A stretch of 64,000 nucleotides of DNA, from the NCBI GenBank assembly GCA_023101885.1, contig JALPQD010000075.1, positions 5,026,630-5,090,629 on the forward strand, read 5' to 3'. The stretch's first letter is position 1; the number at the start of each line of letters is the position of its first letter. This DNA is from Typhlomys cinereus (lineage: Eukaryota; Chordata; Mammalia; Rodentia; Platacanthomyidae). The notes under the pieces were generated by a model that was not told where the DNA came from, did no database searches, and saw only the letters and a program-made list of their open reading frames with translations. Shown here piece after piece: positions 12,124 through 23,905 of the stretch. The position numbers and the translations under genes were made by a program.

Positions 12124-12268
12124 GCGTGTGTGTGCAGGCTGTGCGTGTGTGTGTGTGTGCTGTGCGTGTGTGCAGTCTGTGTGTGTGTGTGCAGGCTGTG
12201 TGTGTGTGTGCAGGCTGTGTGTGTGTGTGCAGGCTGTGTGTGCTGTGCATTTGTGTGCAGGCTGTGTA
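12124..12268 (+). repeat. GT-rich minisatellite, about 18-bp unit
   Basis: Repeats of (GT)n followed by GCAGGCT or GCTGTGC recur at roughly 18-bp spacing, five to seven times. It produces long spurious frames on both strands (cysteine/valine or threonine/histidine repeats), which should not be read as proteins. Confidence 0.9.
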
Positions 12269-13950
12269 TCTAGCTTCATGGCGAGCGGGAAATTCTGCTT
12301 TGCGACATGATCCCATGGGACTTCATTTATGCAGAACATCTTTGTGTGTCACAAGCATGTCATTCATCTTCTGATTCTTTTTCCAATTTCAAGAATGTGA
12401 GATCCATTCTTGAGCTCAGAGGTCATACAGTACAGTGGGGGCAGGATTTGACCCCAGAGTCTCAACAAGCCCTTTGGGGATGGACAATAGTCTGTTCAGA
12501 GAGTCCTACCTTGGGCCTGGAACAGAGAGAGCTGAAGGCAGTTTCCTGGCGTTTCCTCTTGATATATGTACCGAAGAAGGCTCCTGTGGAGAACATAAAG
12601 TGGTGTTGGGCAAATGGTTCTGCCTGGGGCAAGTTTAACTTTCTGAGAAGGAGGGAGCGGCTACAAATGTAGGGGCTGGCAAGAGTGCTGTGGGCACAGC
12701 TCCACTCAGGATGAAAGAAACAAACCCACCTTTAAAAGCCATGAGGCCTCAGTTCGGCATGTGGATTTTTCTATTGCATGGCTTTCCAGGATAAACTATT
12801 ACCTTGTTGCATAATGTATTCATCTGGGCTGAGCCATAATGGAAAATGTTCATAATCCACTAAGCAGCGTGCTCCATGAAGTGTTTCATTAGAGGGGTTG
12901 GTCCTGATTGATCTTGGTGCTCTCTGAGCAGCTGCCGACAGACAGACATCACTAAATTGCCAGAGTTCCAAACATGTCGCTGAACCCCGAGGCCCATCAG
13001 ACCAGACTCTACCACCATGTGGGATGCACGACCTGCTCATTCCTCCATGGGTTAGAGTGCCAGACAGTCCTAACAGGACTTGCTCACACCCTCAATCTTC
13101 ATTTTTTATATTCTTTTGTTTATAAGACTAATACGTGTTCATTAAAAACAATCAATGCAGAATGTCTAAGCTAAATAAACAAATAGCTCAAAATACCTCT
13201 TCTCCAGGTAAGTCCATTCCCCTCCCAGCTTGGTCTTGTATAAATACAAACACATGCACAGCTAATGTAAGTGGATTTGTGCCATTTCAGTGATTTTGAC
13301 TGATCTCCAGCACTTTGATGTTTTGAGTTGGTGCGATGTGAGTCTCACTGTGTCAGATGCGGGGAACTCCCCACTCTTATCTAAGATCGCATGGAAGTCT
13401 GCAGAGTGAGTTTTGCTGATATCTGACCGGTAATGTTTTTGCCGCTTCTGCAGCAGATGCTAGCCATAAGTAACTGGTTCTTCTTGCTTGTTTGTTGCAC
13501 TGATTCTGGTCTGCCTGTGCTGCCTCTACCATGAACACTCATGAGAAGGCAAATTCCTAAAAGCCAGTTGGGAGGGAGCTGATTGTGGAGATTCCTTGCG
13601 TAGCATTCTTTTGGTTTAAATGCTCCTGGCTTGTGTTTTAAAATAAGCCAGGCTGGCCGTGTGGCATCTGTGATGTTATCTATGGAAACTTGAGACAGGA
13701 TTCCTTTAGAGTTAGCAATGTTTAGACATGTCAGATGAACACAGCCCAAGGATGTTCTCTACCAACCAGAGGTATAGAAAAAACTAAAGCAGGGGAGAAA
13801 AGAGGGAACGTACTCTTGGTGACAGAAGTAAGTATGGAGAGAGAAGTGTGTTTAGAAAACCCTTCCCTGTCAAGACTTAAAATACACCCCACAGCATCTG
13901 CTCCCTTTGAACATGCAATTGGACGTTTTTCAGTGAGTTTACAAGCATGT
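12269..13950. other. Unassigned, mostly unique sequence
   Basis: No gene is supported. About 12730-12960 is a moderately AT-rich unique block without repeat character, and it could be conserved non-coding DNA. About 13100-13250 has the look of a very old transposon remnant (ATAAGACTAATACGTGTTC), but I could not assign a family. Confidence 0.35.
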
Positions 13951-13959
13951 CCCATCACC

Positions 13960-14150
13960 ACCTTCTAAGCTCCCATCCCAACCCCGAGGCCAGCCACTGC
14001 AGATCCTGTTTCTGTCTCTGAATATTTGCTCATTCTGAAAATTGTATCAAAAACATAGCTTGGGGACTGGCTTCTCTCACTTAGCATACTGCATTTGTGG
14101 TTTATCCATGCTGCACATGCCTCAGCAACGGAATCCTTTTTTATGGTGAC
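13960..14150 (-). mobile_element. Ancient L1M 3' UTR fragment, antisense
   Basis: The order of segments (CTGTTTCTGTCTCTGAATAT, TTGCTCATTCTGAAAA, GGCTTCTCTCACTTAGCATA, GTTTATCCATGCTG) follows the antisense strand of the mammal-wide L1M 3' UTR as I know it. It is highly diverged and truncated, and it abuts the Tigger/MER2-like element. Confidence 0.6.
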
Positions 14151-14226
14151 AGACAGCCATTGCTTGGTGTCTATGCAAATTGGTTCCAAGATCCCAGAGG
14201 ACTCCCAAACCCGCAAATACTCAAGG

Positions 14227-14710
14227 TTCTTTTTCTTCCTTATTAATAAATATTTTGACAGTTTTATACATGCACATAAAATGAATCGATGTCATTTTTC
14301 TCTCATTACCAGATCCCATTCCCCCTCCTTTTTACAATGTAATCCCTCTTTGCAACCTCTCTCCTTCTTTCGTTCTTTTTGCCTCTGTGAGCCACTGAAT
14401 TTCATGTGGGTTGTCTGAACACCAGCAGGAACGTGGGTATAATATTGGGTATACCATAAAAGTAGCTCCCCTTTTTTCTTATTCATCATTAATCCTTAGT
14501 AGCTCTCAGGGAGGCATGGAGTTTCATGAGTCTTCCACTTTCCATGCAAAATGTTCATAGGCCAGATCTTGTGATGGTCTTGTGCAAGTAACAATAGCAT
14601 TGAGTTCAGGGGTATGTGGTTTTGTCATGTCTAGAAGACACTATCTGGCAGCATATCTCTGACCTTCTGGCTCTCAAATTCTCACTCTCCTCTTGACAGA
14701 TTGTCCTGAA
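14227..14710 (-). mobile_element. L1 3'-end fragment inserted in the Tigger/MER2-like element
   Basis: It opens on + with a T-rich end (TTCTTTTTCTTCC), then TTATACATGCACATAAAATG and a C/T-rich tract, which is the antisense of an L1 3' UTR with its tail. Short matching flanks (CTCAAG at 14220-14225 and 14712-14717) fit a worn target-site duplication. Removing the block rejoins the transposon sequence in register. Confidence 0.55.
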
Positions 14711-14764
14711 GCTCAAGACTCTAAGGATAGTGTTTGCACATGGCCTACACAGTTCTCTTATATA

Positions 14765-16280
14765 TATTTTTTGTTGTTGTCGTTCTTGGCCCACCCTTTA
14801 TTTCACATTGTCCTTGCCCCTGGGCAGACCATGTGCAGCACTTACAGGATGCGAGAAAAGGAGGAACTGGGAGCAGCTAATCAGACCCCAAGAGGAAGGC
14901 GTGTACGTGGTGGGGGCAGAGTCAGCTAGGTGCGGGGGGCACCTGGCTATGAACTATCCCCTCGTCCTATCCTGACCTCGGTTTCTCCACTGGGCTGTCC
15001 ATTTCCAGAAAACAAATGCAGTCGCCTGTGGTACCCGTGTGTCTCCTGGGGCTCCCTTCCCTACCACACCCCGATTCTCCGGGGAGGTGGGGGAGAAGAA
15101 AAGCAATTTCTGCGGCTCAGAAACCACAGGCTGCTGGTTTGAGATGAAGAAACCGGAAACGTTCGGTTGGGTCTCGCGACTCAGGCGGCCGCTGGGAAGC
15201 AGCACCCTTGGCTGTCCGGGGGTGCTGGGCACACGGGGCTGAGCAGGGTGTGTGTAGGGGTCAGCTTCGAGCTCCAGGCTCAGAAAGAAAAATAGGAGAA
15301 AACCCCAGAAAAATCCAAAGCCCAATGCAGGACCCTGATGTGGGGGGGAAAGGGGGGCTGGTTCTGGGGAGTAGGGTTAGTAGCTGGCCTCTTCTTGGTA
15401 GTAGGGTGGGAACTCGGGGACCTCACTGGCCCCCGAGGGAGCCCCATCGGCCGAGGGGCCCTGCGGACAGTACTTGGGATCGTAGATCTGACGGCCTAGG
15501 CCGAACACCTGGCCGCTCTGGTTGGCACCCAGCGTGTACCCCATCTGGAGGGACATGGAGGTCTCGTCGCACTTGTCCGTGCCCAGCTTCGTGTCGTAGA
15601 TGTGCCTTCGGGTCCCTGGAGCCGTCATGCCCACCTGGCTGGCACACTTGTTGGTGCCCATTTGCAGGCTGATGGTGCTGTGGTCCATGGGCGGCTGGAT
15701 GTGGTTCTTGGGGTCGTAGAGATGCCGCCGCGTGCCATAGGCCGTCATGCCCGACTGGCTGGCGCACTTATTGGTGCCCATCTGCAGGCGGATGACGCAC
15801 TGCCCGGCTTTCATGGCGGTGTCGTCAAAATGCCGTTGTTGCTTCTCCGAGTATTTCACCCCGATGTCCACGCTGCCAGCCAGCGCCAGCAGCGACACCC
15901 GAACCTGGGTCATGTTCCGGTTCTCGAACAGGTCGTTGGCCTCAAACAGGTCCACGGGGTTCATGCCATAGCTGACCATGGCCTTGATGAAGTTGGACAG
16001 GTTCTCCAGCTGGTGCCAGTTCTGATTGGAGCGGTTGATCTTGGGCACAGAGCCTGGTTGAAGCTTGTTCATGAGTGTGCACAGAATCACTCCATCCTTC
16101 AGACCCTTCTGGAAGTCAGGGCCAATGGACAGGCCCGTGAGCCCCTCCACCCAGCTGCGTAGCTCCGCCTCCTTCTGAGGGTCATCCTGGATTGCAGCCG
16201 GTTCCTGACCTCGGCCGACAGCCTGTAGACCGGGCCCTTGTTGAACCGAGTGGAGCTCATGGAGGGATGTGGCGGGGACC
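14765..16280 (-). pseudogene. CNN2: Processed (retro)pseudogene of calponin-2
   Basis: This is an intronless copy of the whole calponin-2 mRNA on the minus strand. Calponin-2 is an actin-binding cytoskeletal protein. The start codon is at 16260-16258 ([10 protein letters not shown]) after about 20 nt of 5' UTR, and the stop follows EEASY at about 15379. The calponin-homology domain is about 16185-15880. Three calponin repeats ([17 protein letters not shown] type) lie near 15797-15712, 15677-15592 and 15559-15475. A 1-nt loss at about 16186 shifts the frame after codon 24, and a net in-frame loss of 9 codons sits near 15870 (LAG-S-VDIG). The remaining 257-codon frame is intact. A GC-rich 3' UTR ends with AATAAA (14802-14797) and a decayed A-tail (14780-14767). 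An 11-bp duplication, TCTCTTATATA, flanks it (14754-14764 and 16281-16291). The identification is from memory of the family; parent-gene identity needs alignment. Confidence 0.93.
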
Positions 16281-16634
16281 TCTCTTATATACTTTTAAAT
16301 GACCTCTAGATGATTTTTAATACCCAATGCAATGTATTTGACATATTTAATAACCAAATACAATGTAATAAGCTGTCATATGATATTGTTCAGAATGATG
16401 ACAAGAAAAGTCTGTACATGTTCAGCACAGATGCATTTTCTTCAACTGTTTTTGATATATTGTATTTGAATCCATTGGCACAGAGCTGGTGGGTATGAGG
16501 ACTGATTGCATTCCTTCACTGTGTAATGGCAGTTTGTTTATGACCTAGGTATATTTTAAAAATCTGCCAAACCATATTCTAAATTGCCTATGCCATTTAA
16601 AGCATGGATTTTTACAATTTGCTTTTTAAAAACA

Positions 16635-16780
16635 AATTTCACTATGATATGATTGATGCACACAAAGGTGTACATATTTAATGTACACTACTTGGTAAGT
16701 TTGGAACAAGCTTGTTCCCTTAAAATCATAACTGTCTCTCTGTCCATCGCCTCTAGAGCCTTTCCTCTTTCTCCATACAC
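16635..16780 (-). mobile_element. Probable ancient L1M 3' UTR fragment, antisense
   Basis: The block TTTCACTATGATATGATTGA, AAAGGTGTACATATTTAATG, TACACTACTTGGTAAG resembles the antisense of L1M 3' UTRs. It is short and strongly diverged, so the assignment is tentative. Confidence 0.4.
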
Positions 16781-16869
16781 TTACTGTAAGTACAGTTCAT
16801 GCAGGAGCCACCCTCCAGCAAATCATGTGTTCCAAAATATGCCAAACTGATTTTTACCTTATTTTTTTC

Positions 16870-17155
16870 ATATGTATAAGTGTGTATGTGTGAGGGGTAT
16901 ATATAACTGCATGTAGGTATAGAAGAGGATACTATGTATGCCCATGGAGGCCCAGGGGTGGTTTCAGAAATCATACTGGATTACTCTACCTCCTTATTGC
17001 TTCACCTTGGAATTTCCAGACTCTGCCTTCTAGGACCAGAAGTGTAGGCTGCCATCATTTCTGCTTGGCATTTTAATTGAGCCCTGGGAACCAAAGTCAG
17101 GTCTTTTTGCTTGCAAAGCAAAGGCTTAAACCCTGAGCCATTTCTCTAGCCCCTG
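16870..17155 (-). mobile_element. Lineage-specific SINE, older subfamily, diverged
   Basis: On the minus strand the right end reads GGGGCTAGAGAAATGGCTCA with box A and a degenerate box B. The body corresponds to the older SINE type at 23.6 kb and 36.2 kb (CCAGACTCTGCCTTCTAGGA on +). The CA/GT tail has degraded to TGTATAAGTGTGTATGTG. No clear duplication survives. Confidence 0.75.
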
Positions 17156-19028
17156 GTTTTTGTTTTTTAATATAAAGAAATATTGGCAAGAAGAGTTTCA
17201 CTCAACTGAGGCATATCATGCTCAGCCTATGAGAGGTCCCCTTGCTTTTTTTCCAGAAGCTCACAAAGGATGGGATTTGATAGGTCTAAAGAGGTAGTAT
17301 GGGCTGGTGAATTAAAAATAAGATGAGACTAGAGAAATGTATTCCAAAGTTGCAGTGAGGATCCTAATAGGCCAAGGAGACTACTTAGGGAATGTGTCAT
17401 TGATTTACCTCCATTCAGCCTGTATGCTTGAAGTTGGTGGAGAAAGTGTCACCTTTCTGTCACTTTAACAAACTACCAAAGACAAACACTGTTGCTCTGG
17501 TTTTAACAGAGCGTTCCTGCAGTAGGGGAAACGCATGCTAGAGGAAGCCTGTTTGCCTCATGGCGGCCTGGAAACAAAGGAAAGGGCCCAGGTCCCCAAA
17601 TCTCCTTCAAGGCCATACTTCTACCTTTCCCTGAAGGGTCTCCCACCTTGAAATAGTGCCACAGACCGAGCACAAGCCTTCAACACATCGCTGTCTGGGA
17701 AGAGACTCAGCAGAACCTGACAGAAGCAAGCACAGGAGGAAAAATAGCCGACCCCTCGGCGGGGTGCAAGTCCTGCAGCATTCCTTGCGGCCAAGTTGTA
17801 TAAAGTCTTCACACTGTAGGTTGCGTTGCTTAGCTTGGTTCACATTTTAGATCTCATTCATCTTCTGTTTCAACCGTTCTCCTTCAAATCTCCTCTTTGG
17901 GGCAGAAGTAGCAGGTACTGGGAGTAACGATGGGGATTGGGACAGAGTCCTTCCCCAAACCGCCACGTTCACTTAGTGGCATGCATATGCCCACCAGAAG
18001 TTCACGTTTCATCCCCAAATTCATCTACTGTTGGTAGTTAAAGGTGAGCCCCATGATGACGGGCATCAGGGACTTTATGCACAGAGGAAGAGAGACAGCT
18101 AATGTCTTCCTTGTCGTGTCCACGTGTCTGGCTGTGCCGTGTTACAGCTCAGCAAGAAGCCCTCAGCAGGTCAACGCTGTGTCCTCCTCAGCCTCAGAAT
18201 GGTGGGCTCAGTCCCGTTCTATTCCTGCTATGGCCCCAAGACACCATCCCTGCAACAGGAACTGGACAAAGACGGCTTTGCTCCTCCTCAGCGTCCTGCT
18301 GTGAATGTGAGTCGCCCCCGCCACAAGCTCAGGATTTTGTAGGATCTTGACGAAGTTTATGTTTGGGAAAGTTGCGGTTCCTTTGAGGGTTGGGGTCTTG
18401 CTGGAGGAAGGTGGGTCACAGGGGGCAGGCCTTGAGGTTTGCTGGCCCAATCCCACCCTGCTTCCCCTCAGTTTGCTCTGTTTTCTCTGCCTTCTCTGTG
18501 GCTGTGGAGACTGAATTGGCCTCTGGCTTTACTTCCAGCCACGCCTTCTGCTGTGCCGGTCCTAGTCCCCCGGAACCGCAGACAAATCAATCTACTTTCT
18601 CCCTTCATTTGTGTCTGAGTTCATCCCACATCAGCAAAAAGTAAAAGTAATTGTTTACCTGGGCACAGGCAAATTTTCCCAAACACCTTCCTGAGAGAAA
18701 TTTCTGATTACTTTTGTTTCAAAAGGTACTTATACTCTATTAAAGAGCCCGGCTGTTGAGTTTTGGGTCTAGTAAGCACCACCCTAACGTTCTTCCTGTG
18801 TACCCTGACATCAAGTCTATTCCATTCTCTGGATATCTGTGGTCTGCTTTGTGAACGAAGTCTTTACTGACCTTGAGCAAAAGAATCACAAACCTAAACC
18901 CATAGGGGTTTTGCAACAGACCAAATTGGCAACAAACCAACAAGTTTCTTGGGGCAGGAGGGAGGGTTATTGTCAGGAGCAGAGGCAGCTCAAAGCAGCC
19001 AGACTGACAGCTTCCTGGGGTGCCTAGA
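17156..19028. other. Mostly unassigned; possible LTR-like remnants
   Basis: No gene is supported. About 17455-17720 and 17990-18220 have the C/G-rich, poorly coding look of old LTRs (for example CTTTATGCACAGAGGAAGAG near 18072), but I could not match them to another copy here. The rest appears unique. Overlapping frames at 18044-18456 on both strands are not convincing genes. Confidence 0.3.
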
Positions 19029-19203
19029 TGGATCTCTCTCTCTCTCTCTCTCTCTCCCCCCTCCACCCCCTGCTCCCAGGGCTTCCTCCCTGTCATACTT
19101 GTTCCTAACACCAGCCCTGGTGCTGCTCAGAGCAGCCAAGCTCTGCGGGACAGACATCTGTGTGTGGACAGACATCTCTGTGTGGACAGATGTCTCCGTG
19201 TCA
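19029..19203. repeat. CT microsatellite and a nearby 18-bp triple repeat
   Basis: A (CT)n run occupies about 19031-19060. At 19150-19203 an 18-bp unit (ACAGACATCTGTGTGTGG) is repeated three times in tandem with a few substitutions. Confidence 0.85.
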
Positions 19204-22200
19204 TCTCAACTGCAGTCACGTGACTGTCCTCAGGGAGGGAGTCACAGCCCAGACACCCTCCTTTTCTTTGGGAACTGCTCTTGCTTCCTGTCTGATGGGG
19301 TGACTTCACTTGTTCTTCAAGTTGTCTCTGGAGAGTTTCCACCGCATAGAACTAGTGTGCAACGTCAGGGCTTTAAACTACCTTCTAACACTTCCCTCTT
19401 CAGATGGAGGAGATAAACCAGTCTGAACTTTCTCTTGTGTATAGTTCTTTTTTGATCTTCCCCATATTGATGTTCTTTACTTTTGGAATCAGATCATTTC
19501 ATATTGAGAAAAGTTACATTATAGGGAGAAAACTCGCCCCTTCTAGCTGTATTTTAGGCTTTTCATTGTGCCTCACAAGATATGCACCTTCACAAAGAAG
19601 GGGTGCCTACGGACGGACCCACTGGAAACTCTGAACCCTGGAATTCTACAACCAGCTTTGCCCCATCTCTCTGAGGAGCAACTTCTACACATGTCCATCA
19701 GAAATGTCACACTCTTCTTAAGGGAATAGAGAGGAGCATCTCTTCTGCTGGGAAAGCGTCTTCCTGGATCGTTCCTGCCCCATTCCAACAGTGCTAAATT
19801 CAATGCTTGTTTCTACTGATGCCTTGTATTGTATTAATAATACTGCTAGCATTAATAAGTCCAAAGCTCCAGCCATGTGGGAGTTGAACCTCTATCTAGT
19901 TCAGTGAAAAGGAGGGTCAGTCCTTTAAGTCACGTCCTTTTCAATATCCCCTGACTTGATTTCTATGGAAGCTTTAAATATTCTCTTAGCTTTTTGAAAA
20001 TGTGAAATGAAATGACAGCAGACATAAGAAGGAGAAAAACAAATATGGTATGCAGGAGCCACATGGTCAAACTTAAATATCATGTTGAAATACTGGAACT
20101 AATAAGGGCTGACAAGTGAGGATATGGTGTATGGTTGATATACAGCACTCAGGGCAGGCCCACATTAGAGGAATGAGAGGGTCAGACCCACAGCATGATC
20201 ACAGGCTGTTTTTTCACGCAGATGAGTCTCATGAAAAGCAGCCTCCTTATTCTCTTCTCATTGCTTCTGTGGGAAAATCTTTTCTAGCAGAGAGTGAAGT
20301 AGTGTGTGTGTGTGTGCATGTATGTTGTACAAAGACACAGATTCTCAGAGCCATTCCTATGGCTGTAGGAGTCTGTCATTTTTCTGAATAAACTAAATCA
20401 AAATATGCTTAAAGAAATACAATTGAGATTTGAGATTTTGCTCTTCCTGATAACTTCTGAAACTTCAAACTGGGTTAAGACATTAACAGTAGAAGATGGC
20501 AGGTATGTAGCTCTGCGATCAGCTCAGCTGTAGAAGGAAGAACATGTCCCAAGTTACACCATAGTGCTTTATGATGGCCCATGAGGAAAGAGAAGTCCCA
20601 ACTTTTCTCTCTATTTCTGTTCCTATGTGTTCTTTTTTCTGGCTTTCATATTTCTCAGACCCAGGATAGCTTTGTGGGTCACCATGCTTAGACATGGTAC
20701 ACTTAGAGAACTTGCTGAAGGGATCTTGGCCAGCAGAGAGCTACCCCAGGAAAAAAAAATCCATAAAGAGTGCTTGTCAGCAAATTGGAAATCTAACATA
20801 TTTCTCTAAAAGAGCACGTGAAGTGACTTTTATCTTATTCTACAAGTAAAATATGTTTCTTATTATAAGAAAGACTGATTAGAATTTTAATGATTAGTTA
20901 TGATTACAATGATCAATGATTGTCTCATTATAATTGTAAATGGGAATAGAAAACACTCCTTTTGTCAGGGTTTGGCGCTTGGCATATCCCTGTTGTCACC
21001 CCTCCCCTGCCAAGAACATGACAGTGACTAGAGGACCGGTTATGGCGAGACAAGATGTGAGATGCAGAAGAATGGGGAGGCCAGAGACCACCTCCGTGCT
21101 AGAAGGAAGGGTGGTCATCAGTGCTATCACCATCACATCCTTCTCCAAACACCTGACTACAGAACAAGCATGAACCAGCAACAGAGTTAGAACCAAACCT
21201 TGTCTTTGTGTTACAGAGCTGTGTGTCTAACCAGACAGCAGGGAGGTGAAATATTCTAAAGAAATGCTTATACCGCTCACCCTGAAATCATGGACCCTGA
21301 GAAATGTTCTCATGTTGGAAGAAGAGGTTCTGACAAGAGGAGCTTGTCTCCCAGGAGGAGATGCCACAAATGTTGGCAACGGGTCTGACCGCAGGACCCA
21401 CGGAGAAGGCTGGCCAGCCAGTGGTGGCAGAACCGTGTCGCCAGCAGAACTGTTTAATTACTCACAATGCTTATCCTGTCTTTAGACCTGATCTCACAGA
21501 AAGATGAAGACACACTTCAAACTTGGATTTTGCCTGTCTTGGGGCTCTCTGTTTGGGGTTCTTGCTGAACCAGTTTGATGACAGGACTCATCTTCTGGGA
21601 TTCTCATGAAGAGTATTTGTTTTGTCTGAGTACACAGTCTCTACGGGCCCGGACGGCACGCGGATCCCTTCTTGTGTGGAACACCTGCGTCCGTCTGAAT
21701 GTGCTCATTTGCATCTCTGAGTCTGAGGTGTGATGGCAGACTCTTTTGGAGTCAGTTTGCAGCACAAGCTGATGAGATAAACTCAGGTCTGAGAATCGTT
21801 CATGGTTAAAAGACTTCTAATGCCAAAGATTTGTTTGCTTAACTATTTAGAGATTGCCAAGTGACAGAAAGGTTCTTGTTCTCTTAGGAGTCTTTAGGTT
21901 CTGCGTCGGGGGACAAGGGTGTTGAGGTGTTTGCGGTGACAGAGTGCCTTGTCACAGGTTAGGAAGAACTGAAGCTGACATAGTGTGATGTAAAATAATA
22001 TCTGTCTCTGGAGCTCCTGAAATAACCAAATAAGAAATCTCTGGCAATTTGTAGCCTTTTTTTTTTTTTAATTCATCGCTAGGATGCCCTTCTGGAATGT
22101 TGTATGTTAGTGGACATGTGAATGTATTTCAGATTGTTTATCTGGTTTTTTCCATTGTTGCTCCTTAAAGATAAAGATAATTGATATTTAGAGAATTTAA

Positions 22201-22306
22201 AACTAAAAAAAATTTTTAAAAGTTAGACTTCATCTAAGACTACATCGTATGGCATTTTTCCACTAGGCATAACTTATAGACTTTGCCCTAGTCTAAACGT
22301 GGCACA
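19204..22306. other. Unassigned, mostly unique sequence
   Basis: Three kilobases without a supported gene. About 20030-20115 has a short L1-tail-like segment (AAACAAATATGGTATGCAGG). A GC-richer, CpG-retaining patch lies at 21640-21700. The remaining frames are short and have no recognisable product. Confidence 0.35.
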
Positions 22307-22846
22307 TGTTTTACGATTTGAAACCGTCCACCCCGGAGGAAGTCTCAGCAAGTAAACAACTCCTTAGGCTTAGGCGGCTCTGAAACTAAAAGCTTGAGGA
22401 GAGGAGCTCTTTCTAGGATGTGGAGACTCTCCTGCTACTCAAGAAAAAAAAAGAGAGACTCCCAAGCAGTTAAAAAGTCTAAGACACTCAGAGCACTCAA
22501 GTTTGGGAGAGACTTGGGAGCAGCCGGGCAGTGTGCAGGAGGCAAGCAAGCAGTCCAGTAGTCTGAAGGAAACCTGAACAGTCCGGAAACCTGGCGGAGG
22601 CTTTCCAACAAGAGTGACCCGGCAGAGATCACAGGGATGTGGGTCTGTGACTCTCACCCTTGTTGGAGTGACTTTCTGGTGGTGTAATTGCTCCTGTAGC
22701 CCGCACCCTACTCCTGTAAGTAACCCCAATAAACTTTGGTTCATCAAGCTGGGTCTGGTGTAATCATTACTTTGGTCGGTCCTTGAGTTCCTTTGTGGGA
22801 AACAGATGGTTGTATAGATTCGTCCCCGGAAAGTGCTCACACAACA
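22307..22846 (+). mobile_element. Probable solo LTR (plus orientation)
   Basis: The block runs from TGTTTTACGATTTG to GTGCTCACACAACA, so it has TGTT...AACA ends. It carries an AATAAA signal (in CCCCAATAAACTTTGGTTC, about 22728-22733) about 115 nt before its end, as in U3-R-U5 organisation. No matching target-site duplication was found, so the borders and the call are provisional. Confidence 0.5.
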
Positions 22847-22861
22847 GGTGACCCTTGTACA

Positions 22862-23246
22862 TCAGCGAACCTTCATGATGGCTGATAAAATCAGGACAAA
22901 ACAGTGTAAGAGAACAAGGAGTTTATTCTCCTATCTGGTCCAGCTTGGCAGGAGAGCCCACACCATCACCAAGGAGCTGAGGGAACTGACCACACATATC
23001 CACATATGGCTGAGAAAGGGACAATCTTCACTTGCCAGACCAGAATGTCTGGCCAAGTGTGCAGAAAGATGTTGTCATCCTTAACCAGTCCCCTCCATCT
23101 TATCTAATCCCATCCACCTTGTCTGTGGACAGTATCCTGCAGGTTTATCCTGGGCTTAATTCAACTATTAATTCTCTCCAAATGTGCCCAGATCTCCAAC
23201 TCTCAACCCTCCAGGTGACACCTGTGTCTAACTATGACACCTAGGA
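22862..23246 (-). mobile_element. LTR-like interspersed repeat 'B', copy 2
   Basis: Close relative of 9597-10005 in the same orientation (TTGCCAGACCAGAATGTCTG, CTCCAAATGTGCCCAGATCT). It directly follows the probable LTR at 22307-22846. It has no coding content. Confidence 0.6.
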
Positions 23247-23599
23247 AAATATTGACTGAAACACTAATTACAGCATTTCTTGCTGATAGGGAGTCTGAGT
23301 CTGATGCCTTCAGATGTTAAATCTGGAGATTAAGATAGAAGGGGAAATCGCTAAACTGTTCTTTCTAAGCAAACTCAGTGTTTTAGGATTAGTTTGTACC
23401 TTGATTTCTGGGCCCTGTCTGTTTAAAATGTATATATTTTGTCAGTGTTAAAATAAGCAAATTTTGTTGTTGATGTAATTGCTAAAGAATAACACATTTT
23501 GTTTTAAATACTGTAAAATCAGGTATACAAGTATTTAAATATGTTGCTGGAAAATCAAAATTTTCTTTCTCTTTTTTTTCTATAGTTTAATTAGTAGGG

Positions 23600-23832
23600 G
23601 CCTGGAGAAATGGCTCAAGTGTTAAGACTCTGCCTTACAAACAACAGGACCTGAGTTCCGATCCCTGATCCCATGCAAAAATGCCAGACAGAAATGGCAG
23701 TGGCCTGCCCTTCTGGCTCTGGAAGGTGAAGCGTGGGAAATCCCAGAGCAAAGCATGAAGGAAGTAGAAGCAATCCAGGATGGTTCTCCACAGGGATACA
23801 TAGCGTCCCCTGATGCATGCATATGTGTACAC

Positions 23833-23875
<43 letters not shown>

Positions 23876-23905
23876 CACACACACACAATTTAAAAAATAA
23901 AAGTT
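23600..23905 (+). mobile_element. Lineage-specific SINE, older subfamily, with CA repeat tail
   Basis: Head GGGCCTGGAGAAATGGCTCA with box A, then GAGTTCCGATCCC (box B), a body with AAAAATGCCAGACAGAAATG and GGGAAATCCCAGAGCAAAG, then (CA)n at about 23833-23886 and an A-rich end. Copies of this subfamily occur at 36.16 and 40.58 kb. Confidence 0.85.

Larger units (their letters stand above)
14154..16504 (+). mobile_element. Tigger/MER2-like DNA transposon, split by two later insertions
   Basis: Three separate pieces, in order, follow MER2-type Tigger sequence. 14154-14226 is the 5' end, with ATTGGTTCCAAGATCCCAGA and ACCCGCAAATACTCAAG. 14711-14765 has GCTCAAGACTCT and GTGTTTGCACATGGCC. 16281-16504 has TATACTTTTAAATGACCTC, AAGTCTGTACATGTTCAG and a TTGAATCCA...GAGGACTGA end. 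The gaps are filled by an L1 fragment (14227-14710) and the calponin retrocopy (14765-16280). The element is non-coding and fossil. Confidence 0.7.

Noticed and set aside
12047..12374. Cysteine/valine- or histidine/threonine-rich frames on both strands
   Set aside because: Translation of a GT-rich minisatellite; similar artefacts occur at 23.6, 33.8, 36.2 and 40.8 kb.
15423..16162. Two long overlapping frames (114 codons on -, 186 codons on +) at the calponin copy
   Set aside because: They are GC-rich shadow frames of the CNN2 sequence; only the 257-codon minus frame matches calponin.
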